From JBQTII01 sp052387905 (GTDB lineage: Bacteria > Actinomycetota > Actinomycetes > Sporichthyales > Sporichthyaceae), in NCBI GenBank assembly GCA_052387905.1, contig JBQTIR010000024.1:62001-126000 (forward strand): a stretch of DNA of 64,000 bases. The letters are read 5' to 3'. Position numbers and translations under genes: made by a program. Positions 33,910 through 42,241 of this stretch are shown here, piece by piece (positions within the stretch are counted from its first letter, which is position 1; each line of letters opens with the position of its first letter). The notes beneath the pieces are model-generated. The model was not told where the DNA came from and did not search any database. It was given only the letters and a program-made list of their open reading frames with translations.

Positions 33910-34752
33910 ATGGTCACACCTTCGCCGGCCGGCGACCTCACACTCGGCCACATCCTTGCCGCGGCCGGCGTCGATGCCGGCGATGTCGTCGTCATCCGGC
34001 ACACGGTCGGGGGCGACGCGCTCGGTCCGGACGATCAAACACCCGATGGCCTGCGTCTCTACACCAGATCACAGTCCGCCACCGTCGCAAGGTTCCCGAG
34101 GAATCCGCCGCGGTACTGGGTGTGCTTCCTCGCCAGTGGCGGACGCCGCTCGCGTCTGCTCGTCGTCTTTGAGAACCACGGCGAGGTCGTGGAGGAACGC
34201 ACGAGTGAGCACCGGTTCTACGACCTGCGTGAGTCCGAGGTCCTGTCCTCCCTCGTCGGCCGACTCGTCATCGAGTGGGGCAGGGACGCCATCAACTGGA
34301 ACAGGAGCGGGACGTCCGCAGGGCACTTACCGGTCGTTCAGATCGCCGACCCGGACGCGGTGCCGTTCCCCGGCTTCGACAACGTCCTCCTCAGCCATAC
34401 CGAGCTGCAGACCGTCATCGCCGATCCGCGTTACGCAACGTGGCGCACCGCGCTCGGCTCCGTACAGGGCATCTACCTGATAGCCGACACCAGCACAGGA
34501 CGGCTCTACGTGGGCAAGGCCGACGGATCGGAACGCATCCTCGGCAGGTGGGCGCAATACGCGACCAATGGCCATGGCGGGAACGTCGCGCTACGCGACC
34601 TCACCGGGGCGGACGCCAAGCATGCCCGCCATTTCGTCTTCAGCGTGCTCCGCGTCTTTGGTCCGTCGACTCCGATGTCCGAGGTCGACGCCTCGGAAAG
34701 TCACTTCAAACGCGCGCTGCTGACGCGGACACACGGGCTGAACCGCAACTAG
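33910..34752 (+). CDS. GIY-YIG nuclease-fold protein
   Basis: A 280-residue protein. The N-terminal 170 residues form an unrecognised domain (YWVCFLASGGRRSRLLVVFE in its middle). The C-terminal part has GIYLIADTSTGRLYVGKADG, the GIY and YVG strands of a GIY-YIG domain, followed by RILGRWAQYATNGHGGN (Arg and helix) and a late Glu (SEVDASESHFKRALL) that could be the metal ligand. Such nucleases occur in repair, homing and anti-phage genes. ATG 33910 matches the end of the previous gene. Its convergent neighbour is the small partner of the GTPase module. Confidence 0.75.
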   Translation: MVTPSPAGDLTLGHILAAAGVDAGDVVVIRHTVGGDALGPDDQTPDGLRLYTRSQSATVARFPRNPPRYWVCFLASGGRRSRLLVVFENHGEVVEERTSEHRFYDLRESEVLSSLVGRLVIEWGRDAINWNRSGTSAGHLPVVQIADPDAVPFPGFDNVLLSHTELQTVIADPRYATWRTALGSVQGIYLIADTSTGRLYVGKADGSERILGRWAQYATNGHGGNVALRDLTGADAKHARHFVFSVLRVFGPSTPMSEVDASESHFKRALLTRTHGLNRN

Positions 34753-34837
34753 CGGGCTCGTCGCTGGTGCTGACGCTCCCGCAAATCTTTAGGTCGCGGG
34801 TCCTGGTCCGCTGACGTCGGTCGCTCTGTCCCATATC

Positions 34838-35221
34838 TCACGAAGTACTGAAGTGAAGGTCGTCCGAGGTCGGGGGGTTCGCCGCTTCCCAGACGTCGGC
34901 GTAAGCATCGGCCACCAGCGGCCAGACCACGCGCATGCCGCCCTCCACCGAGTCGACGGCGTCGGCGAGTTGCCCGAAGACGACGAACTCGTGGGGGATG
35001 ACGCGGCCTGCGGCGTCCCTTCGCCCCAGCGGATCCAGGATGCGGAGCGCGACGCACTCGCCTTCGCGGCGCCAAGCGGACGGCGCGTCCCTCAGCTCCC
35101 CGAAGGCGCGTTCGTAGGTCGGCAGGGGGTCGCCGACGCCGCCGTCGAGCAGGAATCGGAAACCCCAGAAGCGACCGCGGGTGGCCCAGATGATCCTTGG
35201 CTTGAGAGCCTCCGCGCTCAC
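34838..35221 (-). CDS. Small partner protein of the GTPase module, unknown fold
   Basis: A 127-residue soluble protein (IIWATRGRFWGFRFLLDGG, YERAFGELRDAPSAWRREGE, HEFVVFGQLADAVDS). No known catalytic motif. Its ATG overlaps the stop of the GTPase gene by 4 bases (35218-35221), so it is made with the GTPase and probably binds it. It could be an effector, a regulator of GTP turnover or an antidote; the sequence does not decide. Confidence 0.65.
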   Translation of the reverse strand: MSAEALKPRIIWATRGRFWGFRFLLDGGVGDPLPTYERAFGELRDAPSAWRREGECVALRILDPLGRRDAAGRVIPHEFVVFGQLADAVDSVEGGMRVVWPLVADAYADVWEAANPPTSDDLHFSTS

Positions 35222-36402
35222 TTCAGAGTCCTGATCACCTTGTCGGCCACGCCATGCTCGAGATCCTGCTTGAACTGGGTGAGCGTCGCCCTGAGGTAGT
35301 CGTGCTGTGCGCGGGCTTGCTCGTTCATTTCCTTGAGTTTCGGCCCTGCCAGCTTGGCGGCTTCGGTCAGAATCGGCAGCGCCTTGCGCGTCAACTCGCC
35401 GACCTTGCCGGCCTTGACCAGGATCTTCTCGACCGCCGCGAACTTCCCGCCGGTCAGACCCGCTGCCAGAAGTTCGGCGCCATCAGCCAGCGATTCCAGC
35501 ACCTTCCGCGGGATGTCCATTTTCTCGTGCCACTGGACGCGACGTTCCAAGGGAAGCAGGGACGCCACCGGGAGGATGAGGTCGAGGCCGACGCGTCGGG
35601 TCAGGTCGATCTCCACGGGTTCCGCACCGTCTGACTTCAGCTCGAATTTGGCGGAGGAAAGCAGCATGAAGTCGTCGCCGATCGAGAGTGCTGCCGGAGT
35701 CTCGATGAGCTCCCCGAGCGTCGAGCGCAGTCGTTCGATGTCCTCCGCGGCTTTGAGAATCACGAGATCGCGGAACGTGTTGACGTCCCAGCCCGGAAAC
35801 AGATCAGCCTTCGAAAGGGCAAGGATCCAGATGCGGGGGAACTCGATGAGCCGTCCCTCTTCCGCCAGCAGATCGTCCTTGAGTCGCAACAAGCTCTGGC
35901 GGAAGTTGCCCAAGAGCGACTTGAGGTACCGCTCCTCCTCATCGCGGAGGTCGAGCAGCTTCTGCCCGTCCACGAGGAGAAGGGCGACGTCGGAGCGGAG
36001 GAGCGAGCGGAACGTGTCGGAACGCCGATTGCGTTCCTCAGCGCTGCTGGGCTCTGCCTCGAACCAATCGCCGGGGTAGTCGTGCCAGGCGAGGCGCAGG
36101 ACGTCGAAGGGTCGCTTCTTGGTCGCGTCGTTGTCGCCGCCCTTGAGCTTGACCGAGAAGTAGTAGGTCGTGTTTGCGAACCGGGTCGGCAGCGGTGCCG
36201 TTGCCCGGTCCCTCATGCCGAGGTAGTTCTGGTAGAGGCGATTTCCTTGACCGGTGTCGTCGGCGACGAGGTCCCACAGGTCGTTCGTATAGGAGCCCTC
36301 CTGCGTCGGACCGAAGAAGGAGGAGACCAACACGGTCTTGCCCGACCCTGCCTCGCCGAAAACGGCGATGTGCTGCTCTCGAATCCTGGGGTATCTCGCC
36401 AT
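35218..36402 (-). CDS. TRAFAC-type GTPase with helical C-domain
   Basis: A 394-residue P-loop NTPase. G1 is GEAGSGKT (16-23), the G3 motif DYPG at 108-111 (LAWHDYPGDWFEAEP), and G4 is SKAD (197-200). The order and the DxxG motif indicate a TRAFAC GTPase rather than an ATPase. The C-terminal 120 residues are helical and charged (LERRVQWHEKM to ATLTQFKQDLEHG). Related GTPases are named in comparative-genomic work on NTP-dependent conflict systems; I match that by form only. ATG 36402 was chosen; GTG 36420 is also in frame. No ribosome site decides. Confidence 0.8.
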   Translation of the reverse strand: MARYPRIREQHIAVFGEAGSGKTVLVSSFFGPTQEGSYTNDLWDLVADDTGQGNRLYQNYLGMRDRATAPLPTRFANTTYYFSVKLKGGDNDATKKRPFDVLRLAWHDYPGDWFEAEPSSAEERNRRSDTFRSLLRSDVALLLVDGQKLLDLRDEEERYLKSLLGNFRQSLLRLKDDLLAEEGRLIEFPRIWILALSKADLFPGWDVNTFRDLVILKAAEDIERLRSTLGELIETPAALSIGDDFMLLSSAKFELKSDGAEPVEIDLTRRVGLDLILPVASLLPLERRVQWHEKMDIPRKVLESLADGAELLAAGLTGGKFAAVEKILVKAGKVGELTRKALPILTEAAKLAGPKLKEMNEQARAQHDYLRATLTQFKQDLEHGVADKVIRTLK

Positions 36403-36663
36403 GTCGCGAACGTATCCCACGGTGCGGACGCGTGGGGCGCAGCGAAGGTTGGCGCGAGGACAGACGCGCTCGCGTCTTCTTCGACCGACGGAGTCCCGGC
36501 TGCCAGTTCTGCCGCAGCGCCGAGCTCGTTGATGGATTCGGGATCGGCGCAGGCTTTCGCTCTGGTCCGAGACGCCGGAGGTCGGAAGCGAGACGCGCCA
36601 TCAGACCGTGCCAGCGGTGCGCCGTGAAGTGCGAGGGTCGTAGGAAGCTGCCCCTTCTACCGA

Positions 36664-36888
36664 CTACGCTCTGAGCGTCATCACATAGGCGCGGAGGTCC
36701 TCGGGTCGGACTCGGCGCAGCCGCCCCACGCGCACGGTCTCGACGTCGCCCGCGGCGATTAGCTCGAACATGAGACTGCGTCCAACGCCGAGGGCCGCGG
36801 CAGCCTCCTCGACGGTGAGCAGCATCCGGTCGACCGGCGATTCCGGTGCTGGGCGCGGGAGGCTGATGACGGTCGCGCTGCGAGGCAT
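36664..36888 (-). CDS. Excisionase-type HTH protein (first copy)
   Basis: A 74-residue DNA-binding protein: LLTVEEAAAALGVGRSLMFE is a MerR-like/excisionase helix-turn-helix, followed by the wing TVRVGRLRRVRPEDLRAYV. ATG 36888 has GGAGG nine bases upstream; the longer frame to 37131 passes through repeat DNA. Such proteins direct integrase toward excision or act as small regulators. About 107 bases upstream lies a 55-base element also found upstream of the second copy. Confidence 0.85.
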   Translation of the reverse strand: MPRSATVISLPRPAPESPVDRMLLTVEEAAAALGVGRSLMFELIAAGDVETVRVGRLRRVRPEDLRAYVMTLRA

Positions 36889-36994
36889 TGGGGTCCTCCG
36901 TTGCTGGGGTCCAGGATGGTCGAGCTTGCCCCCGGCCGATTGCCAAGATGCTTGCGCGTGGGTTCGCCAACTGGTCGAGGCGATTGGCGATTGG

Positions 36995-37049
36995 CTGGCA
37001 ATCCTCTGAGCTGAGGGTTCGCCGAGCGGGCAAGCGGTTGGGCAATCGG
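36995..37049. repeat. 55-base conserved element upstream of the first excisionase gene
   Basis: It begins CTGGCAATCC and ends GGCAAGCGGTTGGGCAATCG. Against 39653-39707 I count 44 of 55 identical bases. The surrounding 36940-37000 adds more GATTGCC/GGCAATC and GGCGATTGGCGATTGG units, so the 36889-37303 gap, which has no gene, is iteron-like. Role unknown: excisionase binding, promoter or origin. Confidence 0.7.
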
Positions 37050-37303
37050 CTGGATGACGTTTGTTCTTGGCTTCGACCATGGGACAGCCGTTGACCACGA
37101 GCCCAAAGGCCCTCAGCACCGCGCCCCGCAAGGGCAGCTCCGGTATGAATACGGAGCCGATGGCTGCCCTGGCACCAGCCGTGGCGGGTTGCGGAGACCT
37201 CGCAGATCAGCAGACGGGGCGAGGGTGGCGATCAGGATGATCCGTCGCCGGTGGGCAGGAGCGTCGAGCTCCCGGCCGGTGACGGAGTGAGAGGCTGAGC
37301 GTC

Positions 37304-37795
37304 GTGGTGACGACCGGAGCCGAGGCCGCACGCCTCCACTGCGCAGCCAAGATCGTCGCGTTGGTCGAGGCGATCCGGGGAATCCCGGACGACTTGGCGC
37401 CGTGCTCGCGGGCGAAGTCGGTGGCGGTCCGCGAGCAGATCTATTACGGCTGGGAACGCCCGTTGGCCGCTGCCCGTGGTGCCGCCTATGTGGCCAGCAA
37501 GTACGAAGTCGACGGCTGGTGGTCGGTGGCGGCCGCTGAGTTGGTCAACTCCGGCGGATACCAGCGGAGCACCCGCCAGCTCGAACGCGAACACGTCGAA
37601 CCGGTGGGCGCGATCGTCGCCGACTTGCTCGCTGTTCCGCGGACCGTGGGGGCGACGGCCGACCTGCTCGACGCCAGGCTGGTCACGTGCACTGTGCTGG
37701 CCGACGAGCATCGCCGATTGGGCGCTGGCAGTGGATGGGATCGGTACACGAAGGCTGGCATCGCCATCCAGTTCGGACTCTCCGGCTCTGCGTAG
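37304..37795 (+). CDS. Hypothetical helical protein
   Basis: A 163-residue protein (AAKIVALVEAIRGIPDDLAP, then YYGWERPLAAARGAAYVASK and DRYTKAGIAIQFGLS). It is helical and soluble, with no recognised domain. GTG 37304 follows GAGAGG by about ten bases. It lies beside the iteron-like element on the side away from the excisionase gene, so an element-maintenance role is possible but unsupported. The following 275 bases hold no gene I can see. Confidence 0.5.
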   Translation: MVTTGAEAARLHCAAKIVALVEAIRGIPDDLAPCSRAKSVAVREQIYYGWERPLAAARGAAYVASKYEVDGWWSVAAAELVNSGGYQRSTRQLEREHVEPVGAIVADLLAVPRTVGATADLLDARLVTCTVLADEHRRLGAGSGWDRYTKAGIAIQFGLSGSA

Positions 37796-38071
37796 GAGTG
37801 CGACTCGCCGGGCCGGGCGCCTTGGCTGCCACGGTTGGTGTCGGCACCGCGGGCGGTACCAGTCTGGGGTTGCCGACATGCTTGCCATGCCGACCCGGCC
37901 GGATTGCCGGTGCACTTGCCGGCCCCGACTCGCGTCCCAGTTTGGGGTGAACCGGGGATTCGGGGATTTGGTTGATCTTCGGACAGATCAGGATCAGGTG
38001 GCTAGCGTCGGCGGCGGTGCCGACCGACGTCGGCGCGGACGATCGCCGGGGGCAGTCATGACGACAGGGCA

Positions 38072-38740
38072 ATGGGCTCAGATTCCGGCGTCGCCGCGCG
38101 ACCGACAGGCGGCGGCGTGCAGCTGAACGCACCGGGCGGCCTAGCGGCGTCGCGAGGGGCGGCCGACTTCGTCAGCCTCTCTCGCCGGCATCCGGTGACG
38201 GTCGCAGTGGGTCTGCTCGCTGTTGCCGTCATGACCGTCCGCTTGGCGGGCGACCCGACCCTGCCGGCCATCCTGTTCGTGTCGATTGTCGGCGTGGCCC
38301 TGGCACGCATCGACATAGCCGTGCGCCGGCTCCCGTTCGTCATCACCGTCCCGATGTTCCCGGCCGCCGCGGCGTTGCTCATCGCTCCCGCAGCGGTGGG
38401 CAGCGAGGTTTCACTCCTGCGAGCCGCGACGTCGGCCGGGGTGTGGTTGGCGACCTACTGGACGATCCATGTGGCGAGCAGGGGCCGCGGCCTCGGCCTC
38501 GGCGACGTGGTGCTGGCACCGACGCTCGGCCTGGTCCTCGGGGGGCTCGGTTGGGGCCCCAGCCTGGTCGGCCTGGTGGCGGGATTCCTCCTCGCCGCCA
38601 CCCTCGGGGCGGTACTGCTCGTGGGCGGTCGGGCGACCATGAAGGCAGCGATCCCGTTCGGTCCGTTCATGCTCGCCGGCGCCGCGCTCGGCGCGCTTAT
38701 CGGCGAGGCCGCGTGGGCTGCCTACCTGGGCACCGGCTAA
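38072..38740 (+). CDS. TadV-like prepilin peptidase (A24 family)
   Basis: A 222-residue membrane protease for pilin leader cleavage. The two catalytic Asp are in ARIDIAVRRLPFVI and GLGLGDVVLAPTLG, with six to seven helices. The second block carries the GD motif of A24 aspartic peptidases. The cytoplasmic N-methylation domain of full-length PilD is absent, as in TadV/CpaA. It is the first gene of the Tad-type pilus functions here, though about 4 kb from the secretion genes. The start is uncertain within the first 30 residues. Confidence 0.82.
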   Translation: MGSDSGVAARPTGGGVQLNAPGGLAASRGAADFVSLSRRHPVTVAVGLLAVAVMTVRLAGDPTLPAILFVSIVGVALARIDIAVRRLPFVITVPMFPAAAALLIAPAAVGSEVSLLRAATSAGVWLATYWTIHVASRGRGLGLGDVVLAPTLGLVLGGLGWGPSLVGLVAGFLLAATLGAVLLVGGRATMKAAIPFGPFMLAGAALGALIGEAAWAAYLGTG

Positions 38741-38869
38741 GTGCGTCTGCAGCGACTCCTGGGTGGACGGACACCACCCTCATGGCCGCCGCTGCAACTC
38801 GGATGTGGTGGGCCGCAACCTGCTGCCCGGGCTCACCTTGTCAGGCGTCCGGAGGCGTACCGTCAAGGC

Positions 38870-39220
38870 ATGACTGCCACCGACCTCGCCGCTCTACGCA
38901 GCCTCGCCGAGGATGGAAATGAGGAAGCCGCCGATCGACTCGCTGTTCTCGCCGCCGAGCGCGGTGACGTAGACGAGTTGAAGCACCTCATTGACGCCGG
39001 GAACGAGGTGGCGGCAGACGGGCTCGCCGAGTTGGCCGCCGGACGCGGCGATGTGGACACGCTGAACTACCTGATCGACGCGGGCAACGGATTGGCCGCC
39101 GACCGCCTCGCGGATGTGGCCGCCGCACGCCGCGACGTGGAAACGCTGCAGCGACTCGTCGATGAAGGCAGTGCGGGGGCCGCGACGCAGTTGAGCCGGA
39201 TCATCACCGAGATCGCGTAG
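38870..39220 (+). CDS. Small 27-residue tandem-repeat protein
   Basis: A 116-residue acidic helical protein built of about three and a half repeats of the form DAGNxxAADxLAxLAAxRGDVDxLxxLI (27 residues). DAGNEVAADGLAELAAGRGD is one full example. The repeats also show at DNA level with an 81-base period. Actinobacterial helical repeats of this sort resemble TPR/HEAT-like solenoids and serve binding. ATG 38870 begins MTATDLAALRSLAED; upstream in-frame residues are low quality. Function unknown; it lies between the prepilin peptidase and the second excisionase gene. Confidence 0.7.
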   Translation: MTATDLAALRSLAEDGNEEAADRLAVLAAERGDVDELKHLIDAGNEVAADGLAELAAGRGDVDTLNYLIDAGNGLAADRLADVAAARRDVETLQRLVDEGSAGAATQLSRIITEIA

Positions 39221-39270
39221 TTGGCACGACCAGTGGTCGCGTTGCACCCGCCGACGGTCACAGCACGACC

Positions 39271-39513
39271 TCAGCGGCGCGCGCTGTCGAATGGCTCGAT
39301 GCAGTCGGCAGCGACGAACTCGTCGAGATCCTCCACCGCGAACCGGACGTAGCGGCCGACCTTGTAGAACCGCACGGGGCGCTCGGCGATGAGGCGGCGG
39401 ACGAATCGCACGGGCTTCCCCAGCCGCTCTGCGGCCTGCTCGACGAGCAAGTCTCGGCTGGAGCCCGCCTGAGCCGGGATCGGCTGGCGGGCTGGGCGGC
39501 GGTAGGTCGACAT
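39271..39513 (-). CDS. Excisionase-type HTH protein (second copy)
   Basis: An 80-residue DNA-binding protein: LLVEQAAERLGKPVRFVRRL is the helix-turn-helix, followed by FYKVGRYVRFAVEDLDEFV as the wing. ATG 39513 has GGAG six bases upstream. It is oriented like the first copy and has the 55-base element 140 bases upstream. Sequence identity with the first copy is low outside the HTH, so they are paralogues, not a recent duplication. Confidence 0.8.
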   Translation of the reverse strand: MSTYRRPARQPIPAQAGSSRDLLVEQAAERLGKPVRFVRRLIAERPVRFYKVGRYVRFAVEDLDEFVAADCIEPFDSARR

Positions 39514-39652
39514 GGCTGCTCCATCGGAATCACGCAACGTGCGCGGTGACGTCTCGGTCGTCACCGCGGTCGTAGCCAGGGTGAACAGAAGCGATTGCCG
39601 CAGTGCTTGCCCAATGCCGGTGGCGATCAAATCTCTGGGTCGAGCAAGCGGA

Positions 39653-39707
39653 CTGGCAATCCGTTGACCTGCAGATTCGCTGCGCTGGCAAGCGATTCGG
39701 CAATCGG
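39653..39707. repeat. 55-base conserved element upstream of the second excisionase gene
   Basis: It begins CTGGCAATCC and ends GGCAAGCGATTCGGCAATCG, matching 36995-37049. A further GAGCAAGCGGACTGGCAATC copy of the inner unit begins about ten bases before it. It lies between the excisionase gene and the divergent gene at 39750, so it may serve both promoters. Confidence 0.7.
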
Positions 39708-39749
39708 TGTTGGCGACGGTCCTCCCATGAAACCGACCAGGGAGGCCTA

Positions 39750-40646
39750 ATGAATACGACCAGGATGACGCTCGACCGCGAAGCCCACGAGTACGTCGGC
39801 ACGACCCCGCTCCTACTGGCAGCGTTGATCCGAATCGACTCGGAAGGATGGGACCGCGAGGCCGGCTGCGCCGTCCTGGACTACGCCCTTCGCAAGGTCG
39901 TTCGCCCGGTCGTCCGGACGGTGGGGTTCACCGGGGCGGAGGCCGAGCAGGCGGAATCGACGGGATGGGCAGCGGCGTGGGAGGCGCTGCGGACACCGAA
40001 GCTCCGGTCCGCCGAATCCCCTTGGGGAGTGGTGAACGCCGCGGTGCGGTCTGCAATGCTGAACGAGCGGATGGCCGAGGCGTACGGCACCAGCGCACGT
40101 TCGGCCTGGCGGATCCACCGCTTCCGAAAGACCCTCGACCCGACCGAGTCGAAGGTCCGCGGTGACTGGTCCGCAGTAGCCGACCCCGCCGCGCTGGCCC
40201 GGCCACTGAGTCTGTCGGCGATGCTCGACGCAGGCTATGACCACGCCGGTGAGGTGCTCGCCGAAGTTGAGTCCATCGGCCGGCTGGGACCTCTCGTCGA
40301 CCTGCTGGCGGGCCACGGGTGGCATCCCGACACCGCCCGCAACGCCATCCTCCACGTCGCCGAGCACGCGCGACCGAACCCGTCGGGGACCCCGAAGGCC
40401 CACGGGTGGCGGGAGATGTCGATCGCTCTGGGGATCCCGTCGTGGCAGGCCCGGCGGGTGACGGTTCTCTTGCTCGGTACGTCTAGCTGGCCGGGCCTAG
40501 TCGAGCGGCTGTCAACGGGAGGAGAGGGAGCTCTGGCTGGCCCGGCGGTCGCCGCAGCGGTGCGTGCGACTTGCCACGAGTCGATGCGACCGCCGGCCCG
40601 AGCGGCCCTCACACTCGACGCCCGCCAACCGGCGATGGCGTCGTGA
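39750..40646 (+). CDS. Helical protein with sigma-factor-like features
   Basis: A 298-residue soluble protein starting at ATG 39750 behind GGGAGG. The first 120 residues (ALRKVVRPVVRTVGFTGAEA, then STGWAAAWEALRTPK and SPWGVVNAAVRSAMLNER) have the helical spacing and W/A pattern of sigma-70 region 2, and HGWREMSIALGIPSWQARRV in the C-terminal part looks like a helix-turn-helix. The similarity is by eye and weak. It stands in front of the Tad secretion operon, so a dedicated regulator of that operon is plausible. No anti-sigma partner is seen. Confidence 0.55.
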   Translation: MNTTRMTLDREAHEYVGTTPLLLAALIRIDSEGWDREAGCAVLDYALRKVVRPVVRTVGFTGAEAEQAESTGWAAAWEALRTPKLRSAESPWGVVNAAVRSAMLNERMAEAYGTSARSAWRIHRFRKTLDPTESKVRGDWSAVADPAALARPLSLSAMLDAGYDHAGEVLAEVESIGRLGPLVDLLAGHGWHPDTARNAILHVAEHARPNPSGTPKAHGWREMSIALGIPSWQARRVTVLLLGTSSWPGLVERLSTGGEGALAGPAVAAAVRATCHESMRPPARAALTLDARQPAMAS

Positions 40647-40799
40647 TCCGTCGATCTCGGACCTCGGCTGGCACATATAGGGGGAGGCATGCATATCGGC
40701 GACGGCGCCGCTGGACCTTGCCACGAAGATCTCGACAATTTGGCGAAAGCGCTGCGGATGGGTCTGAACGGGTGGTAGACCCAGACCCGGGGAAACGGG

Positions 40800-41387
40800 G
40801 TGAATCGCATGTTCCGTATCGAAAGACCCACAGGGGTGGGAAGTGACCGGGGTGCACGGCGTCGCTTGGCGTCGGCGATCGCAGTGCTGGCGGTCGTGTC
40901 GGTGGCCGGCTGTGGGTCGTCAGATCAGCCCAAGTCCGAGGCCTTCGAGCCTGCGACGGTGACCTCCTCGCCCAGCCCGACGCCGACGGCATCTCAGGAC
41001 GAGGCGATCCTCGCGGCGTATCGGGAGTTCTTTGCCCGCCAGACCGAGATCTCGTTGGCTTCCAAGGACGACCGTCGGGCGTTGCTGGAGCCGTTCACCA
41101 CCAACCCCGCGTTGCAGCGTGTGCTCGGCGGGATGTTCGCTGCCGAGGAGATTGGCGAGGTCGGGTACGGCGCCCCGGTGGTCGATCCATCCGTGCAGAG
41201 CATTGATGGGGACCGGGCCACGGTCCGCGACTGTCAGGACGGTCGTAATGCGGGCCGGAAGAAGCGGGCCGACGGGAAGATCACCACCCGCGGCATCAAG
41301 GCGACCAAGGTCGTCGCGACCCTCGCGCGCGGCGCAGACGGTCGGTGGCGCATGGCCACCATCGAGTACCCGGAGGAAGCGTGCTGA
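40800..41387 (+). CDS. Lipoprotein at the head of the Tad-type operon
   Basis: A 195-residue lipoprotein: signal peptide with AVVSVAGCGSS, a Ser/Pro/Thr linker, and a globular domain (AAYREFFARQTEISLASKDD ... RWRMATIEYPEEAC) of possible NTF2-like form. Unusually it ends in a Cys. The next gene starts inside its last codons (GTG 41381). It is likely the outer-face component of the pilus or secretion machine. Family name not recognised. Confidence 0.7.
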   Translation: MNRMFRIERPTGVGSDRGARRRLASAIAVLAVVSVAGCGSSDQPKSEAFEPATVTSSPSPTPTASQDEAILAAYREFFARQTEISLASKDDRRALLEPFTTNPALQRVLGGMFAAEEIGEVGYGAPVVDPSVQSIDGDRATVRDCQDGRNAGRKKRADGKITTRGIKATKVVATLARGADGRWRMATIEYPEEAC

Positions 41388-42241
41388 GGCGGTCAGCGAC
41401 ATTGCTCCTCGCCGCGATCGCAGGCCTGCCCTTGGGAGTTGCGCAACCGGCACTTGCCGACGACGACGATGGCGTCACAGTCGAGCGCTCCCAGTTCGGA
41501 TGGGTAAGCACTGCCGTGGTCGACGGAGGTGCACTTGCTGACGCACCGCAGAAGTCGCGTCGTGCAGCGCCGGCGCCGGCTGTGCGGTGCTCGCAGCAGA
41601 AATCTCCTAGCGCTGGCGGTTACGCCACCGAGCAGCAGTTCGATTCCGGTGCGCCCGCCAGCGAGGGACCAGGCGGGTGGGTGACCCGCACATGCTCTGA
41701 CGGCACGGTCGGCATGGCCTGGGTTGCGGTCGCTCTGGTGGCGTCGTCACCCGAGGAGCTGGCGCAGCGCGCTACGAACCGATTGCGACTTCCGTTGCCT
41801 GAACCGCGCTTCTCCCCGGCACGTCCGTCCAGCGCCGGACCTTCGACGTTGGTGAACGTGCCGACCTGGTTCTTCCTTGACGGGTGGGCGCCGGTGCGGC
41901 AGCGCACGCGGGCCGGTGGTGTCTGGGCGGAGGTCACGGCGACCCCGGTCGAGGCGACCTGGTTCCCCGGCGACGGCAGCGCGCCGGTGCACTGCACGGG
42001 CGCCGGGCGTGCGTGGACTTCGGACACCGAAACCGCGGGTGCGTGCCGTTACACCTACCTGCGCTCCAGTGCCGTGCGACCAGGCCTTGCCTATCCAGCG
42101 CGGGTGGTCGTGAAATGGCAGGTGACCTGGCGAGGCTCGGGGGGACGCGGCGGCTCGCTGCCGCTGATGGAGCGTCAGGTTGATTTTCCGATTGCCGTCG
42201 CAGAACGGCAGACGGTCGTGGTCATGGGGGGCGGGGAATGA
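41381..42241 (+). CDS. Exported protein of the Tad-type operon, unknown function
   Basis: A 286-residue secreted protein: signal LRRSATLLLAAIAGLPLGVA, then an acidic DDDD motif and a beta-rich body (WFFLDGWAPVRQRTRAGGVW and ATPVEATWFPGDGSAPVHC). Four to five Cys suggest disulfides outside the cell. GTG 41381 has GGAGG six bases upstream and overlaps the previous stop; the last codons overlap the SAF gene by 4 bases. It is well placed to be a surface or assembly component of the pilus. Confidence 0.7.
   Translation: MLRRSATLLLAAIAGLPLGVAQPALADDDDGVTVERSQFGWVSTAVVDGGALADAPQKSRRAAPAPAVRCSQQKSPSAGGYATEQQFDSGAPASEGPGGWVTRTCSDGTVGMAWVAVALVASSPEELAQRATNRLRLPLPEPRFSPARPSSAGPSTLVNVPTWFFLDGWAPVRQRTRAGGVWAEVTATPVEATWFPGDGSAPVHCTGAGRAWTSDTETAGACRYTYLRSSAVRPGLAYPARVVVKWQVTWRGSGGRGGSLPLMERQVDFPIAVAERQTVVVMGGGE

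Noticed and set aside
34753..34837. Terminator between the GIY-YIG gene and the GTPase module
   Set aside because: No stable stem of more than five bases is visible in the gap.
36038..37045. Minus-strand open frame over the GTPase start and the excisionase gene
   Set aside because: It overlaps two better genes in other frames and its translation is Arg/Pro/Ala-rich without structure.
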